DNA from: Pseudomonas hunanensis
GTDB taxonomy: Bacteria; Pseudomonadota; Gammaproteobacteria; Pseudomonadales; Pseudomonadaceae
Length of the DNA stretch: 64,000 nucleotides
Assembly (NCBI RefSeq): GCF_013393325.1
Contig: NZ_QJRC01000065.1
Coordinates: 1 to 64,000 of the forward strand
Direction: 5' to 3'
The notes beneath the pieces were generated by a model. It was given only the letters and a program-made list of their open reading frames with translations. It made no database searches and had not been told where the DNA came from. The first letter of the stretch is position 1. Each line of letters begins with the position of its first letter. Positions 33,624 to 42,478 of the stretch are shown piece by piece. The position numbers and the translations under genes are program-made.

Positions 33624-35858
33624 TCAGGGCGCCGGTTTCTCCAGCAGCGCTCGCAATTGGCCCATGGCCTGCAGGTTGCTTTTGCGCACGGCGTCAACAA
33701 ACCCTGGGTACGGCACATCGGTGATGGCCACCAGTCCAAGGTGACCGTTTTCGCCGTCAAGCAGGCGACCGCTGGCCGGCTGATCGAGGTACTGGAACCA
33801 GTGGGCGCCAACGATCATCGGTTGCGCCAGGGCGGCCTTGAGGAAGTTGCCGTAGGCCGGGCCGCGATCCTCTTCCCGCGCCAACTCCAGCGGCCCCGGC
33901 CAGAACGGCCCGCGATCGCGCGAGCCGAACTGGAACTCGGACACCAGCACCGGCTTGTCCAACTCGGCCAGGCGAGCGAAGTCGTAACCGTCCTGAGGCT
34001 TGAGGGTATAGAAATTGAAGCTGAGCACATCGCAGAACTCTGCACAGGCTTTGACCGCTTCTGGCGTGCTGATGGCATAGCGGCCACCCAACAGCAGGTG
34101 ATTGGGCGCATGCCACTTCAACGAATCGGCAATGGTCTTGAAGTAGGTCTCGGCAAATACCTGTTGGAAATGCTGGTAATCACGTTCGATTTCCGGGTGC
34201 TCCGGGTTGGGCAACGGCGCCTCGAAGCCTGGATCTTCCATCAGTTCCCAGGCGGCCAGCTCGATGCCCCAGGCCTTGGACAGCCCTTCCTGGTTGCGAT
34301 ACTTGTCACGCAACTGCTTGAGGAATGCGCGCTTGGCCGGCACGTCGGTGGTCAAGCGCAAGGTGCCGTAGGCCAGGCCGTAACGGGCTTTGGGGTCGCT
34401 TCCGGGAGCAGCCCAGGCCAACTCGTTATCGGCGAAGTAACCGATCAGCCAGGGGTCGTCACGGTGATCGCGGGCGGCAATGGCCACTGCACGCTCGGTG
34501 GCCATGGCGAAACGCGGGTCAAACGGATCGGGCATGCTGCCCCACCAGTCCATGCCGGTACTGATGCTGGCGTAGTCGCCCACGATCGACAGCGGCACGG
34601 TGTATGGCAGGCGCCTGGCCTGACCAAGGGCAGGCTCGCTCCAGTTGCCGATGGTGTTGAAACCCCAGGCCTGCAGGCGGTCGAGCGCGTGCGTCTGCCA
34701 GCGGGCCGCATCCAGCACCAGCGGTGGGCAGTTGGCGGGCTGGCCCTCCACTGCGGGCGGGCAGGGTTTGCCATAGGTACGTTGAAGGTTGGCAGCATAG
34801 AAGTCGAACCAGCGCCCCTGTTTGAAATTGCGCCCTTGCGACGAGGCATTGCCATCGTCGTTATTGCCCTCGCCATAGAAAGCGGCCAGTGCATTGCCCT
34901 CAGCGGGCAGGGCCTTGAACATGCCTTCACGCCCAGCGACATAGGTACGCCCGCCGTCTGCCGCCACGGCGTTTACCCCCAGGGAATAGAAGGGGTGCCC
35001 TTCCGGCGTTACCAGGTACCAACGGCCATCACGCTTTTCGGTGCGGAAGAAGCCTTTGGCGGCGAACGCCGGCCCGGCCAACAGGCCGCCGTAAGGGTCC
35101 AGCTGCTGTTTGCCGCGCTCTGTCAGCCAGCCCTTGAGCTGTTGCTGTTCACGGGTATCGGCTGCCTTGAGCTGTTCGTCATTGGTAACCTTCTCAGGCC
35201 AGTTACCGCGCGTGGACTGGCCATAGGTATCGATCAGCTCATGGTAGGCAGCCTTGTAAGCCTGGTCGTCATCCTGAATGCCGACTCGCTCGATCAGCAG
35301 GTTTTGCGCGACCTTGGGGTTGGGAATGCTCAGGCTCACCAAGGCCACCTGCTTGAGGTCGACTGCCCCGGCGCTGCTGGTCAGCAGCAGGCGCTGCCCG
35401 CCATAGTTCCAGGGCATCGGCGGGCCGGCACGCATGCCCTGGTTCAACGGTGAACTGGCTGTCAGCGGCACCATCACGGTTTGCGCGGGGCCGGCCGGCA
35501 GGTCGATACGGCTGGTCAAGGTGCGGCCATCGCTGCCTTGCACCGTGACATCCACGGTCAGCGCCCAATCCATGGCACTTTGCAGGCGTAAGGTCAGGAA
35601 CTGCCCGGCGGACCAGTCCCACGCCCCGCCTTGCGGGCTCAGGCGCAAAGTCGGCCGCTGGGCCGGGTTGAACACCACACGCCGCAACACTTCGCCCTCG
35701 GCCGTCTGCTCCGCGTTGTACTGCGGCATGCCGGCATCCTCGGTCACCACATTGACCACCGAGGCCGGGCGCACGAAGCTGAACAGCGTCTGCTGCCCGG
35801 CCAGCAAGGGCGAGCTGAACAACAGGGCGAAAACGGCGGGCAGGGTACGGCGGACCAT
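33624..35858 (-). CDS. GH50-type (beta-agarase-like) glycoside hydrolase, exported
   Basis: Exported protein of 744 residues. MVRRTLPAVFALLFSSPLLA is a signal peptide. An N-terminal beta-rich domain (about 25-250) precedes a (beta/alpha)8 catalytic domain. Likely acid/base and nucleophile glutamates are in WLIGYFADNELAWA and VLVSEFQFGSRDRG, the pattern of GH50 beta-agarases in clan GH-A. Agar degradation is not implied; the polymer may be another galactan or an exopolysaccharide. The ATG at 35858 is the most sensible start; the open frame reaches 36065 inside dinG. It follows dinG on the same strand after a hairpin. Confidence 0.8.
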   Translation of the reverse strand: MVRRTLPAVFALLFSSPLLAGQQTLFSFVRPASVVNVVTEDAGMPQYNAEQTAEGEVLRRVVFNPAQRPTLRLSPQGGAWDWSAGQFLTLRLQSAMDWALTVDVTVQGSDGRTLTSRIDLPAGPAQTVMVPLTASSPLNQGMRAGPPMPWNYGGQRLLLTSSAGAVDLKQVALVSLSIPNPKVAQNLLIERVGIQDDDQAYKAAYHELIDTYGQSTRGNWPEKVTNDEQLKAADTREQQQLKGWLTERGKQQLDPYGGLLAGPAFAAKGFFRTEKRDGRWYLVTPEGHPFYSLGVNAVAADGGRTYVAGREGMFKALPAEGNALAAFYGEGNNDDGNASSQGRNFKQGRWFDFYAANLQRTYGKPCPPAVEGQPANCPPLVLDAARWQTHALDRLQAWGFNTIGNWSEPALGQARRLPYTVPLSIVGDYASISTGMDWWGSMPDPFDPRFAMATERAVAIAARDHRDDPWLIGYFADNELAWAAPGSDPKARYGLAYGTLRLTTDVPAKRAFLKQLRDKYRNQEGLSKAWGIELAAWELMEDPGFEAPLPNPEHPEIERDYQHFQQVFAETYFKTIADSLKWHAPNHLLLGGRYAISTPEAVKACAEFCDVLSFNFYTLKPQDGYDFARLAELDKPVLVSEFQFGSRDRGPFWPGPLELAREEDRGPAYGNFLKAALAQPMIVGAHWFQYLDQPASGRLLDGENGHLGLVAITDVPYPGFVDAVRKSNLQAMGQLRALLEKPAP

Positions 35859-35916
35859 AAGGCTGGGGCTCTCCTTCAGGGCCGTCATGGCCCAAGACTG
35901 AGTAATGGACAACGCG

Positions 35917-35934
35917 CCGGAGCAAGTGCTCCGG
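35917..35934 (-). terminator. Hairpin between dinG and the GH50-type gene
   Basis: CCGGAGC (35917-35923), loop AAGT, GCTCCGG (35928-35934) form a perfect 7-base stem, three bases past the dinG stop codon. No T-run follows on the minus strand, so it may only attenuate. Confidence 0.45.
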
Positions 35935-35937
35935 TGC

Positions 35938-38082
35938 TCAGGAAATCTCCCGCCGGAACGGCGGCAGCGCATTGAGAATAGCCTTGCCGTAACGCTGGGT
36001 GACCAGACGCCGATCGAGCAAGGTGATGACGCCGCGATCCTGCTCGGTACGCAGCAGGCGGCCACAGGCCTGGATCAACTTGAGCGAGGCGTCCGGCACG
36101 GCAATTTCCATGAACGGGTTGCCGCCGCGGGCCTCGATCCACTCCGACAAGGCAGCCTCCACCGGGTCGTCGGGCACGGAGAAGGGAATTTTGGCGATGA
36201 CCACGTGCTCGCAGTACGCACCCGGCAGGTCGACACCTTCGGCAAAGCTGGCCAGGCCGAACAACACGCTGTGCTGGCCATCGTCGACCCGTGCCTTGTG
36301 CTTGTTCAGGGTTTCCTGCTTGGACAGGTTGCCCTGGATCAGCACCAGCTTACGCCAGTCGCGGTCCAGGCCGTCGAACACATCCTGCATCTGCTTGCGT
36401 GACGAGAACAGCACCAGCGCGCCACGGGCATCTTCGACGATGTTCGGCAGTTCGCGGATGATCGCCGCCGTGTGCGCCGCCGCATCGCGTGGGTCGGCCT
36501 GCAAGTCCGGGACCCGCAACAGGCCGGCATCGCCATGCACGAACGGGCTGGGGACCACACAGGTGACGGCATCGCGCGGCAAGCCCGAGCGCATGCGGAA
36601 GCGATCGAATTTGCCGAGCGCAGTCAACGTCGCCGACGTTACCAAGGCGCCATGGGCAACGCTCCACAGGCTGCGGCGGAGCATTTCGGCAGCAAGAATG
36701 GGGCTGGCGTTGACTTCGATGTCGAACATCGCACCGCTTTCGGCCAACGTCAGCCAACGGGCCATGGGCGGGCTGTCTTCCGGGTCTTCGGCGGTAAAGG
36801 CCGTCCACAGTTCCCAGTTGCCCTGGGCACGGGTGACCAGGCTGCCGAACAGCGGATACCATTCTTCGGCCTGGTGGCTGGCAATGCCGATGCTCACCTC
36901 ACCGTCCATCCCTTCCTTGAGCAGGTCGGCCAGGCGGGTGAACAGGTCGTTCAGACGGGCGAAGCCCTTCTTCAACTCGATGCCCACCTCGCGAATCTGT
37001 TCTGGCACCACCCCACCCTCAAAACGGTAGCGCGGGCGCTCACGGCCTTCGGTATCCTCGCTGGGGCGGAAGTCGGCCACCTGTTCGCACAGCGTGAACA
37101 TGAACTGTTGTTGGGTGCGCACTTCCCGCGCCAGCTCCGGCACCTGCTCGATGTATTTGCCCAGGTCACCGGGCAGCGGGTGCTGGGCCAGAAGCTTGGT
37201 CAGGTTCTTGGCCGTCTGCTCAAGCCAGTCGCCCGTGGAACGCAGCCGCGAATAATGGGCGAAGTGGCCGATGGCCTTGTCTGGCAGGTGGTGGCCTTCG
37301 TCGAACACGTACATGGTATCGCGCGGGTCGGGCAATACCGCACCGCCGCCCAGGGCCAGGTCGGCCAGGACCATGTCGTGGTTGGTGACGATCACGTCGA
37401 CCTTGCCCATGCCTTCGCGGGCCTTGTAGAACACGCACTGCTGGAAGTTCGGGCAATGACGGCCCGTGCACTGGCTGTGGTCGGTGGTCAGGCGTGCCCA
37501 GTCCTGGTCTTCCAGGGCCTCGGGCCAACTGTCACGGTCACCGTCCCAGCGGTTGCCGGCGAGCTTCTCGATCATGCTGTTGAATAGCTTCTGGCTGCGT
37601 TCGTCGACTTCGATACGGAAGCCTTCTTCTTCGAACAACTGGGCGGTGGCCGACTGGGCATGGCCTTCCTGCAGCAGGATGTCGAGCTTGGACAGGCACA
37701 GGTAGCGGCCACGGCCCTTGGCCAGGGCAAAGCTGAAGTTGAGCCCGCTATTGCGCATCAGGTCGGGCAGGTCCTTGAAGACGATCTGCTCCTGCAGGGC
37801 CACGGTGGCAGTGGCTATCACCAGGCGCTTGCCGGCGGCCTTGGCGGCCGGAATGGCGGCCAGGCTGTAGGCCACGGTCTTGCCGGTACCGGTGCCCGCT
37901 TCCACGGCCACCACGGCAGGCTCACCGGCACGCCGGCCTTCATCGTCGCAGGCAATGTCGCCAAGCACCTTGGCCACTTCGGCGATCATCAGACGCTGGC
38001 CGTAGCGCGGCTTGAGGCTCTTGGCTTCGAGAAAACGCGAATAGGCGCCCTGAATGGTGGCTTTGAGTTCGTTGCTGATCAT
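35938..38082 (-). CDS. dinG: ATP-dependent DNA helicase DinG
   Basis: XPD-like superfamily 2 helicase of 714 residues, 5'-3' polarity in the family, acting on R-loops and D-loops during DNA repair. Walker A is GTGTGKTVAYS near residue 66 and the DEAH-box variant is DEGHH near 253. Four Cys expected to hold a 4Fe-4S cluster are in RGRYLCLSK and SQCTGRHCPNFQQC. The C-terminal motif is QACGRLLRTEQDRG. A LexA-type box lies 22 bases upstream of its start, consistent with damage induction. Confidence 0.95.
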   Translation of the reverse strand: MISNELKATIQGAYSRFLEAKSLKPRYGQRLMIAEVAKVLGDIACDDEGRRAGEPAVVAVEAGTGTGKTVAYSLAAIPAAKAAGKRLVIATATVALQEQIVFKDLPDLMRNSGLNFSFALAKGRGRYLCLSKLDILLQEGHAQSATAQLFEEEGFRIEVDERSQKLFNSMIEKLAGNRWDGDRDSWPEALEDQDWARLTTDHSQCTGRHCPNFQQCVFYKAREGMGKVDVIVTNHDMVLADLALGGGAVLPDPRDTMYVFDEGHHLPDKAIGHFAHYSRLRSTGDWLEQTAKNLTKLLAQHPLPGDLGKYIEQVPELAREVRTQQQFMFTLCEQVADFRPSEDTEGRERPRYRFEGGVVPEQIREVGIELKKGFARLNDLFTRLADLLKEGMDGEVSIGIASHQAEEWYPLFGSLVTRAQGNWELWTAFTAEDPEDSPPMARWLTLAESGAMFDIEVNASPILAAEMLRRSLWSVAHGALVTSATLTALGKFDRFRMRSGLPRDAVTCVVPSPFVHGDAGLLRVPDLQADPRDAAAHTAAIIRELPNIVEDARGALVLFSSRKQMQDVFDGLDRDWRKLVLIQGNLSKQETLNKHKARVDDGQHSVLFGLASFAEGVDLPGAYCEHVVIAKIPFSVPDDPVEAALSEWIEARGGNPFMEIAVPDASLKLIQACGRLLRTEQDRGVITLLDRRLVTQRYGKAILNALPPFRREIS

Positions 38083-38103
38083 GGTCTGCAGGCGCCCGGA
38101 GGG

Positions 38104-38119
38104 CTGGATATATTTTCAG
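38104..38119 (-). promoter_or_regulatory. LexA (SOS) box upstream of dinG
   Basis: CTGGATATATTTTCAG (plus strand; CTGAAAATATATCCAG on the minus strand) fits the CTG-N10-CAG LexA consensus with an alternating AT core and lies 22 bases upstream of the dinG start codon. dinG is an SOS gene in E. coli, so the match in context is convincing. The gene to the right (CopD-like) starts 62 bases away and could also be affected. Confidence 0.8.
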
Positions 38120-38180
38120 TGTTTCACACGGGGCGGCTATCATACCCCGCTATTGCCCTTTGTGCCGCATGGAGATCCGG

Positions 38181-38645
38181 ATGCTCGCCTTTGCCCTGCC
38201 CTACACACTGCATGTTCTAGCCGCCCTGGTATGGGTCGGCGGCATGTTCTTCGCTTGGCTGGTGCTACGCCCGGCAACGGTTGCAGCCCTTGAAGGGCCT
38301 GCCCGCCTGCGCTTGTGGGTGGAAGTTTTCCGACGTTTCTTCGGCTGGGTCTGGCTGGCGGTGGCAATCTTGGCGATAAGTGGTATCGGCATGTTGCACA
38401 TGCGCTTCAGCGGTTTCGAGACCGCGCCTAAGTACGTGCAGGTGATGATCGGTGGCGGGATCGCCATGTTTGCCCTGTTCATGCGCATTCAGGCGTTGCT
38501 GCTGCCGGAACTAAAGGCGGCGGTGCTGGCCGAAGATTGGCCAACGGGTGCGACGGTGCTGGGGCGGATTCGGCGGATGGTGGGTATCAACTTGCTGCTG
38601 GGCCTGGCCGTGGTGGCTGTGGCCAGTTCGCGCCTGATGATCTGA
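38181..38645 (+). CDS. CopD family membrane protein
   Basis: Integral membrane protein of 154 residues with four helices. TLHVLAALVWVGGMFFAWLV with its His, and a second His in ISGIGMLHMRFSG, match the CopD-like domain often found in copper-handling or haem-binding membrane proteins. No other copper genes are adjacent, so copper transport is not assumed. The ATG at 38181 follows GGAG. It is divergent from dinG. Confidence 0.78.
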   Translation: MLAFALPYTLHVLAALVWVGGMFFAWLVLRPATVAALEGPARLRLWVEVFRRFFGWVWLAVAILAISGIGMLHMRFSGFETAPKYVQVMIGGGIAMFALFMRIQALLLPELKAAVLAEDWPTGATVLGRIRRMVGINLLLGLAVVAVASSRLMI

Positions 38646-38661
38646 CAGGTTTCACGCGGTC

Positions 38662-38705
38662 CCTGCAGGAGCGGCCCATCACGACACAAGGCCACTTCTA
38701 CAGGG
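38662..38705. repeat. REP-type element
   Basis: CCTGCAGGAGCGGCCC followed by ACGACACAAGGCCACTTCTA and CAGGGG is a decayed copy of the CGACACAAGGCC-type REP pair, in the gap between two convergent genes. Confidence 0.65.
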
Positions 38706-38716
38706 GACAGCGAGGC

Positions 38717-39475
38717 TCAAAGGGGCTGCAGAATCAGCTCACCCGCAGCGCCCGCCAGGCCGGGCTGGCCCGGCTGGCCCGGTCGCCCATTGGCCCCAGC
38801 ATCGGTGCTGTACACCAGGCACCCTTTGCTCGCCCCACCTTTACCGGCCTTGCCTGCCGCCCCTGGCTTACCCGGTGCACCGCCATCCAGTCGCACGACA
38901 ATGCGCTCTTGCGGGAAGCCCTGCGGCACGCTCAGGCGAATACGCCCACCCGGCGCACCATCATGCCCGTTGCCACCATCATCACCATTGGCACCCCGGC
39001 TGGCCTGGCCCCAGGTGCAGCCACCGGCCTGGCCGTTGGCACCATCCAGGCCCACATAACCCGGCGCACCAGCACCGCCACGGGCATCGATCGCTACTCG
39101 CTCGGCATCCAGCTCAGCCAGTTTCAGGTCCAGGCTACGGCCTGAACGGGCTGCACGCTGGTAACTGCCCGCTGCCCCCGGTGCACTGAATTCACTGCCT
39201 TCGCCCAACCGCGCGCTGCGCGCTTCTATCAGCAACGGGTTATCGGAAGGTGCAATGGCGATACGCGCATCACGCCCCAGTTCAAGTTGGTCGACCTTCA
39301 GTTCCGCGAGCGAGGCAGGCAACAGCAGGGTCGCCGCATCAGCGACGCGCAGGTGCGTGAGGTGCACACTGGCTGACTTATCGGGCAGGCGCAACATGGA
39401 ATTGGCAGCGACTTCCAGGCTTTCGGCCTGGGCAAGGGGAGCGGCCAACATGGCCAGCAACATCAGATTACGCAT
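38717..39475 (-). CDS. Exported collagen-like (Gly-X-Y) protein
   Basis: Secreted protein of 252 residues. MRNLMLLAMLAAPLAQA is a signal peptide. Residues about 20-120 look like a short beta-helix or adhesin-type domain (LRVADAATLLLPASLAELKV). From about 130 on there are glycine-rich stretches with Gly-X-Y character: GAPGYVGLDGANGQAGG, GANGDDGGNGHDGAPGG, GGAPGKPGAAGKAGKGG and GANGRPGQPGQPGLAGAAG. Two Cys (GGCTWG and KGCLVY) may pair. Function unknown; surface or matrix role is inference. The start overlaps the DUF1145 gene by eight bases, so the two are co-translated. Confidence 0.75.
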   Translation of the reverse strand: MRNLMLLAMLAAPLAQAESLEVAANSMLRLPDKSASVHLTHLRVADAATLLLPASLAELKVDQLELGRDARIAIAPSDNPLLIEARSARLGEGSEFSAPGAAGSYQRAARSGRSLDLKLAELDAERVAIDARGGAGAPGYVGLDGANGQAGGCTWGQASRGANGDDGGNGHDGAPGGRIRLSVPQGFPQERIVVRLDGGAPGKPGAAGKAGKGGASKGCLVYSTDAGANGRPGQPGQPGLAGAAGELILQPL

Positions 39476-39743
39476 TACGCGGCGCCTCCTGCGCACGGGG
39501 AATGGACATGACATGGAAGATACCCGTCAGCAGGATCTGCAACCGGTCGAACCAGCGGTGGCTGCGCCCACGCAGGCTGCCATTGAAGAACAGCACTTCG
39601 AGCAGGTGCAGGCCGAACAGGAAAATACCAGCGGCATTGATCAGCAGATTGAAGGGCAAGGGTTGTGGCATCAGCTGATTGAACAACACCACACCCCAGA
39701 AAGCGACCGTCAGGACCTTGCCCAGGCCCAGGATGAACTTCAT
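39468..39743 (-). CDS. DUF1145 family membrane protein
   Basis: Small membrane protein of 91 residues with two or three helices (LGKVLTVAFWGVVLFNQLMP, NLLINAAGIFLFGLHLLEVL), which I recognise as DUF1145/COG3776. Function unknown. It is the first gene of a two-gene unit with the collagen-like protein gene. Confidence 0.78.
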   Translation of the reverse strand: MKFILGLGKVLTVAFWGVVLFNQLMPQPLPFNLLINAAGIFLFGLHLLEVLFFNGSLRGRSHRWFDRLQILLTGIFHVMSIPRAQEAPRNA

Positions 39744-39841
39744 ACCCCGCCCCTATCGATTGTTGTTATGTCGAGACGCCCCGATCGAGCGGGCCGTGCG
39801 CGCCACATTAACTGCAATGCCAAGGCAGGCGCCAGCACCAC

Positions 39842-40561
39842 TCAGTTGAGGTGCAGCTCCACCCGTCGGTTGCGCGCGCGGCCCTCCTCGGTTTCGTTGT
39901 CGGTGACCGGCTCGCTTTCGCCACGGCCCTGGCTGGTGACCTTGCCCGCCTCCAGGCCCTGGCCAATCAGGTATTCGGCCACGCTGCTGGCGCGGCGTTC
40001 GGAGAGCGCCTGGTTGTAACTGTCGGAGCCCACATTGTCGGTGTGCCCGATCACACGGACCTTGGCCACGGTTGGTGAATCGAGTTTCGCCACCAGGCCT
40101 TGCAGGCGCTGCTGGGCCGCCGGCGTCAGGTCGGCGGAATCGAAGGCGAACATCACCGCGCCGTTGTCATCGAGGATGATCACCTCGGGCGACGGTTCGG
40201 CCGCAGTGGCTGGTGGCGCGGCAGGGTATTCCTTCAACGGGCAGCCCATGTGGTCGACCGCCGTATTGGCCGAGGTATCAGGGCAATGGTCGCGGCGATC
40301 GAAAATACCGTCGCCGTCTTCGTCACCGTCCTGGGCATAGCAAATCAGCCCACCGGCGATGGCGCCCAGGGCACCGCCACCGGCGGCCCAGGTAGAACTT
40401 TCGATGGCACCCAGGCCACCACCGACCAAGCCGCCCAGCAGGCTGCAGATGGGCCAGGTCCTTTGGTTGAGTGGCGCGCTGCCATCGCTGTGCGTGGCGC
40501 AGCCCGCAAGCAGGCTGGCAGCCACCAACAGCGGCAATGCCGCCTTCGACGTCACACTCAT
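39842..40561 (-). CDS. OmpA-family lipoprotein with a calcium-type repeat (paralogue 1)
   Basis: Lipoprotein of 239 residues. The signal peptide MSVTSKAALPLLVAASLLAG precedes the lipobox Cys. A glycine-rich segment (LLGGLVGGGLGAIESSTWAA) is followed by DGDEDGDGIFDRRDHCPDTS, a thrombospondin type 3-like calcium-binding repeat near residue 80, and an OmpA-C peptidoglycan-binding domain (VIGHTDNVGSDSYNQALSER, ARNRRVELHLN). It is a tandem paralogue of the next gene upstream, 89 bases away. AGGAGC precedes the ATG at 40561. Confidence 0.9.
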   Translation of the reverse strand: MSVTSKAALPLLVAASLLAGCATHSDGSAPLNQRTWPICSLLGGLVGGGLGAIESSTWAAGGGALGAIAGGLICYAQDGDEDGDGIFDRRDHCPDTSANTAVDHMGCPLKEYPAAPPATAAEPSPEVIILDDNGAVMFAFDSADLTPAAQQRLQGLVAKLDSPTVAKVRVIGHTDNVGSDSYNQALSERRASSVAEYLIGQGLEAGKVTSQGRGESEPVTDNETEEGRARNRRVELHLN

Positions 40562-40650
40562 GCTGAATGCTCCTGTGTCATTGGCCACGAACGGCTGACC
40601 GGCATGAAGACGCGCCCGTGCCACTGCTCAAGGCACGGGCGCACGCCGCT

Positions 40651-41343
40651 TCACCGCTGGATCTTGATCTCGGTACGACGGTTCATGGCACGCCCTTCGG
40701 CCGTGGCATTGTCAGCTACCGGTTGGGTTTCACCGGCACCGACCACCGAAACGAAGCTGCTGCGCGGTACACCGCTCTCGACCAGGTAATCGGTCACCGA
40801 GTGGGCGCGACGCTCAGACAGTTTCTGGTTATAGCTGTCGGAGCCGACACTGTCGGTATGGCCGCTGACGCTCAGCCGGGCAGATGGCGCTTCCTGCTTC
40901 AGGCGCGTGGCAATGGTATTGAGGCGCTCTTTGTCGCTGGAGGTCAGACGCGCAGAATCGAACTCGAAGTGCACATCGCGGATGACGATGACTTCTTCCT
41001 TCTGCACCACCACTTCCTCGACCACCGCTGCCGGCTCTGGCGGGCATCCGTTGGCATCGACCTGCACGCCACGCGGGGTGCCTGGGCACTTGTCACGGCT
41101 GTCCGGCACGCCGTCGCCATCCTCGTCGCCATCGCCATGGGCCCAGCAATAGCCCGCCGCCAGGCCACCGCCCAGCAACGCGCCCCAGCCAGCCCAGCTG
41201 GAACTCTCGATGGCGCCCAGAGCGGCGCCGCCTACACCCCCGACGGCGGCACACTTCGGCCAGTCGGTTTTTTGCAAACCTGCACAACCAGTCAACACAC
41301 TGGTGAGCAGTACCAGGGGTAACGCTGTGCGTACTATGCTCAT
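40651..41343 (-). CDS. OmpA-family lipoprotein with a calcium-type repeat (paralogue 2)
   Basis: Lipoprotein of 230 residues with the same design as its neighbour: signal peptide MSIVRTALPLVLLTSVLTGC, glycine-rich AAVGGVGGAALGAIESSSWA, the calcium-type repeat DGDEDGDGVPDSRDKCPGTP, and an OmpA-C domain (VSGHTDSVGSDSYNQKLSER, AMNRRTEIKIQR). An acidic linker EEVVVQKEEVIVIRD separates repeat and OmpA domain. The two genes arose by duplication. A GGAGAAG site precedes the ATG at 41343. Confidence 0.9.
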   Translation of the reverse strand: MSIVRTALPLVLLTSVLTGCAGLQKTDWPKCAAVGGVGGAALGAIESSSWAGWGALLGGGLAAGYCWAHGDGDEDGDGVPDSRDKCPGTPRGVQVDANGCPPEPAAVVEEVVVQKEEVIVIRDVHFEFDSARLTSSDKERLNTIATRLKQEAPSARLSVSGHTDSVGSDSYNQKLSERRAHSVTDYLVESGVPRSSFVSVVGAGETQPVADNATAEGRAMNRRTEIKIQR

Positions 41344-41502
41344 TTCATTGCTTCTCCTAGGGGGAATCGGCATAAGGCCGATCTCTGGGAGTAAAGACCG
41401 CCCATTCCATCCCTGCCAGCAATAAGCCACGACGTAGGCACATGCCTCTTTGCCCGCACGCTGCGGCCCGCTAGTCTTGGACGACTTGAACGAGGATTGG
41501 CA

Positions 41503-41997
41503 ATGACCGACGGTTTTTCCCAACGCACCCCACAGCAGGCTTTGGCAGCCCTGCTGGAGCGCTTCACCCCACAACGCCTGCTGCTGGTGGGCACGCGCTT
41601 TCCGGCGCTGGACGCCTTCGCCCAGGCGCACCCGCAGGTGACTATCGCCACCGCAGCCCCGGGCCCGCTGCCGGCCGAACTGGCCGCCCAGCGCTTTGAC
41701 CTGGCGGTACTGGTGGACTGCCTGGAACACCTGCCCAAACGCACCGGCCTGGAGCTGCTCGGCGGCATTCGCAACCTCAATGCCAGCCGGGTTGCCGTAC
41801 TGGCCGACCTGGCCGCCTGCGGCTGGCAGGACACCGACTTTTTCGCCCTGGCCCTGTCAGCCAGCGAGAAATTCTGCCGTGACCAACAGGTTTTGAGCCT
41901 GTTCACCTATGATCTACATGACTACAAGCAGGTCCCGGACTGGCTCAACGCCAGGTTCTGGGCCAACCCTGAAAACTTCGGCAAGTACTGGTGGTGA
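41503..41997 (+). CDS. Methyltransferase-like hypothetical protein (DUF6231-like)
   Basis: Protein of 164 residues with a degenerate class I methyltransferase-like fold: a glycine-poor first motif ([17 protein letters not shown]), then [20 protein letters not shown] as the motif II region. The AdoMet-binding glycines are missing, so catalysis is doubtful. The C-terminus is aromatic ([10 protein letters not shown]). It is first in a run of four close genes; its stop overlaps the start region of the YchJ gene. Confidence 0.65.
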
Positions 41998-41999
41998 TG

Positions 42000-42476
42000 A
42001 TGAGTGTCTCGGTCTGCCCTTGTGGCAGTGGCAACCTGCTTGACGCCTGCTGCGGGCATTACCATGCCGGCACCCCGGCACCGGATGCCCAGGCACTGAT
42101 GCGCTCACGCTACAGTGCCTACGTGCTGGGCCTGGTCGACTACTTGGTGGCCACGACCCTGCCGGCCCAGCAGGCCGACCTGGACCGCGCCGCCATGGCA
42201 GCCTGGAGCGCCCAAAGCACCTGGCTGGGCCTGGAGGTAGAGAGCGCCGAAGTGCTGGGCGGCCAGCCGGAACACGGCTTTGTCACCTTCACCGCACGCT
42301 GGCACGACCAGGACGGCGATCACCAGCACCGCGAGCGTTCGGCGTTCGTACAGCATGCCGGGCGCTGGTACTTCATCGACCCCACGGTCGGGCTGAAGGC
42401 CGGGCGCAACGACCCCTGCCCCTGCGCCAGCGGGCAGAAGTTCAAGAAGTGCTGCGCCAGTTACGTGGGGAGCTGA
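42000..42476 (+). CDS. YchJ family protein with two SEC-C motifs
   Basis: Protein of 158 residues, UPF0225/YchJ family. SEC-C zinc-binding motifs stand at both ends ([17 protein letters not shown] at the N-terminus and [16 protein letters not shown] at the C-terminus) around an NTF2-like core ([29 protein letters not shown]). Biochemical role unknown. The start is one of two consecutive ATG codons at 41997/42000. The next gene begins three bases after its stop. Confidence 0.87.
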
Positions 42477-42478
42477 AC

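Noticed and set aside
33567..35453. Plus-strand open frame of 628 codons opposite the GH50-type gene
   Set aside because: The minus-strand frame has a signal peptide, family motifs and catalytic residues; the plus-strand one has none.
38717..39130. Repetitive GGC-rich DNA that could be read as a tandem-repeat or CRISPR-like array
   Set aside because: The repetition is at the Gly-X-Y codon level of the collagen-like gene; units are irregular and there are no spacers.
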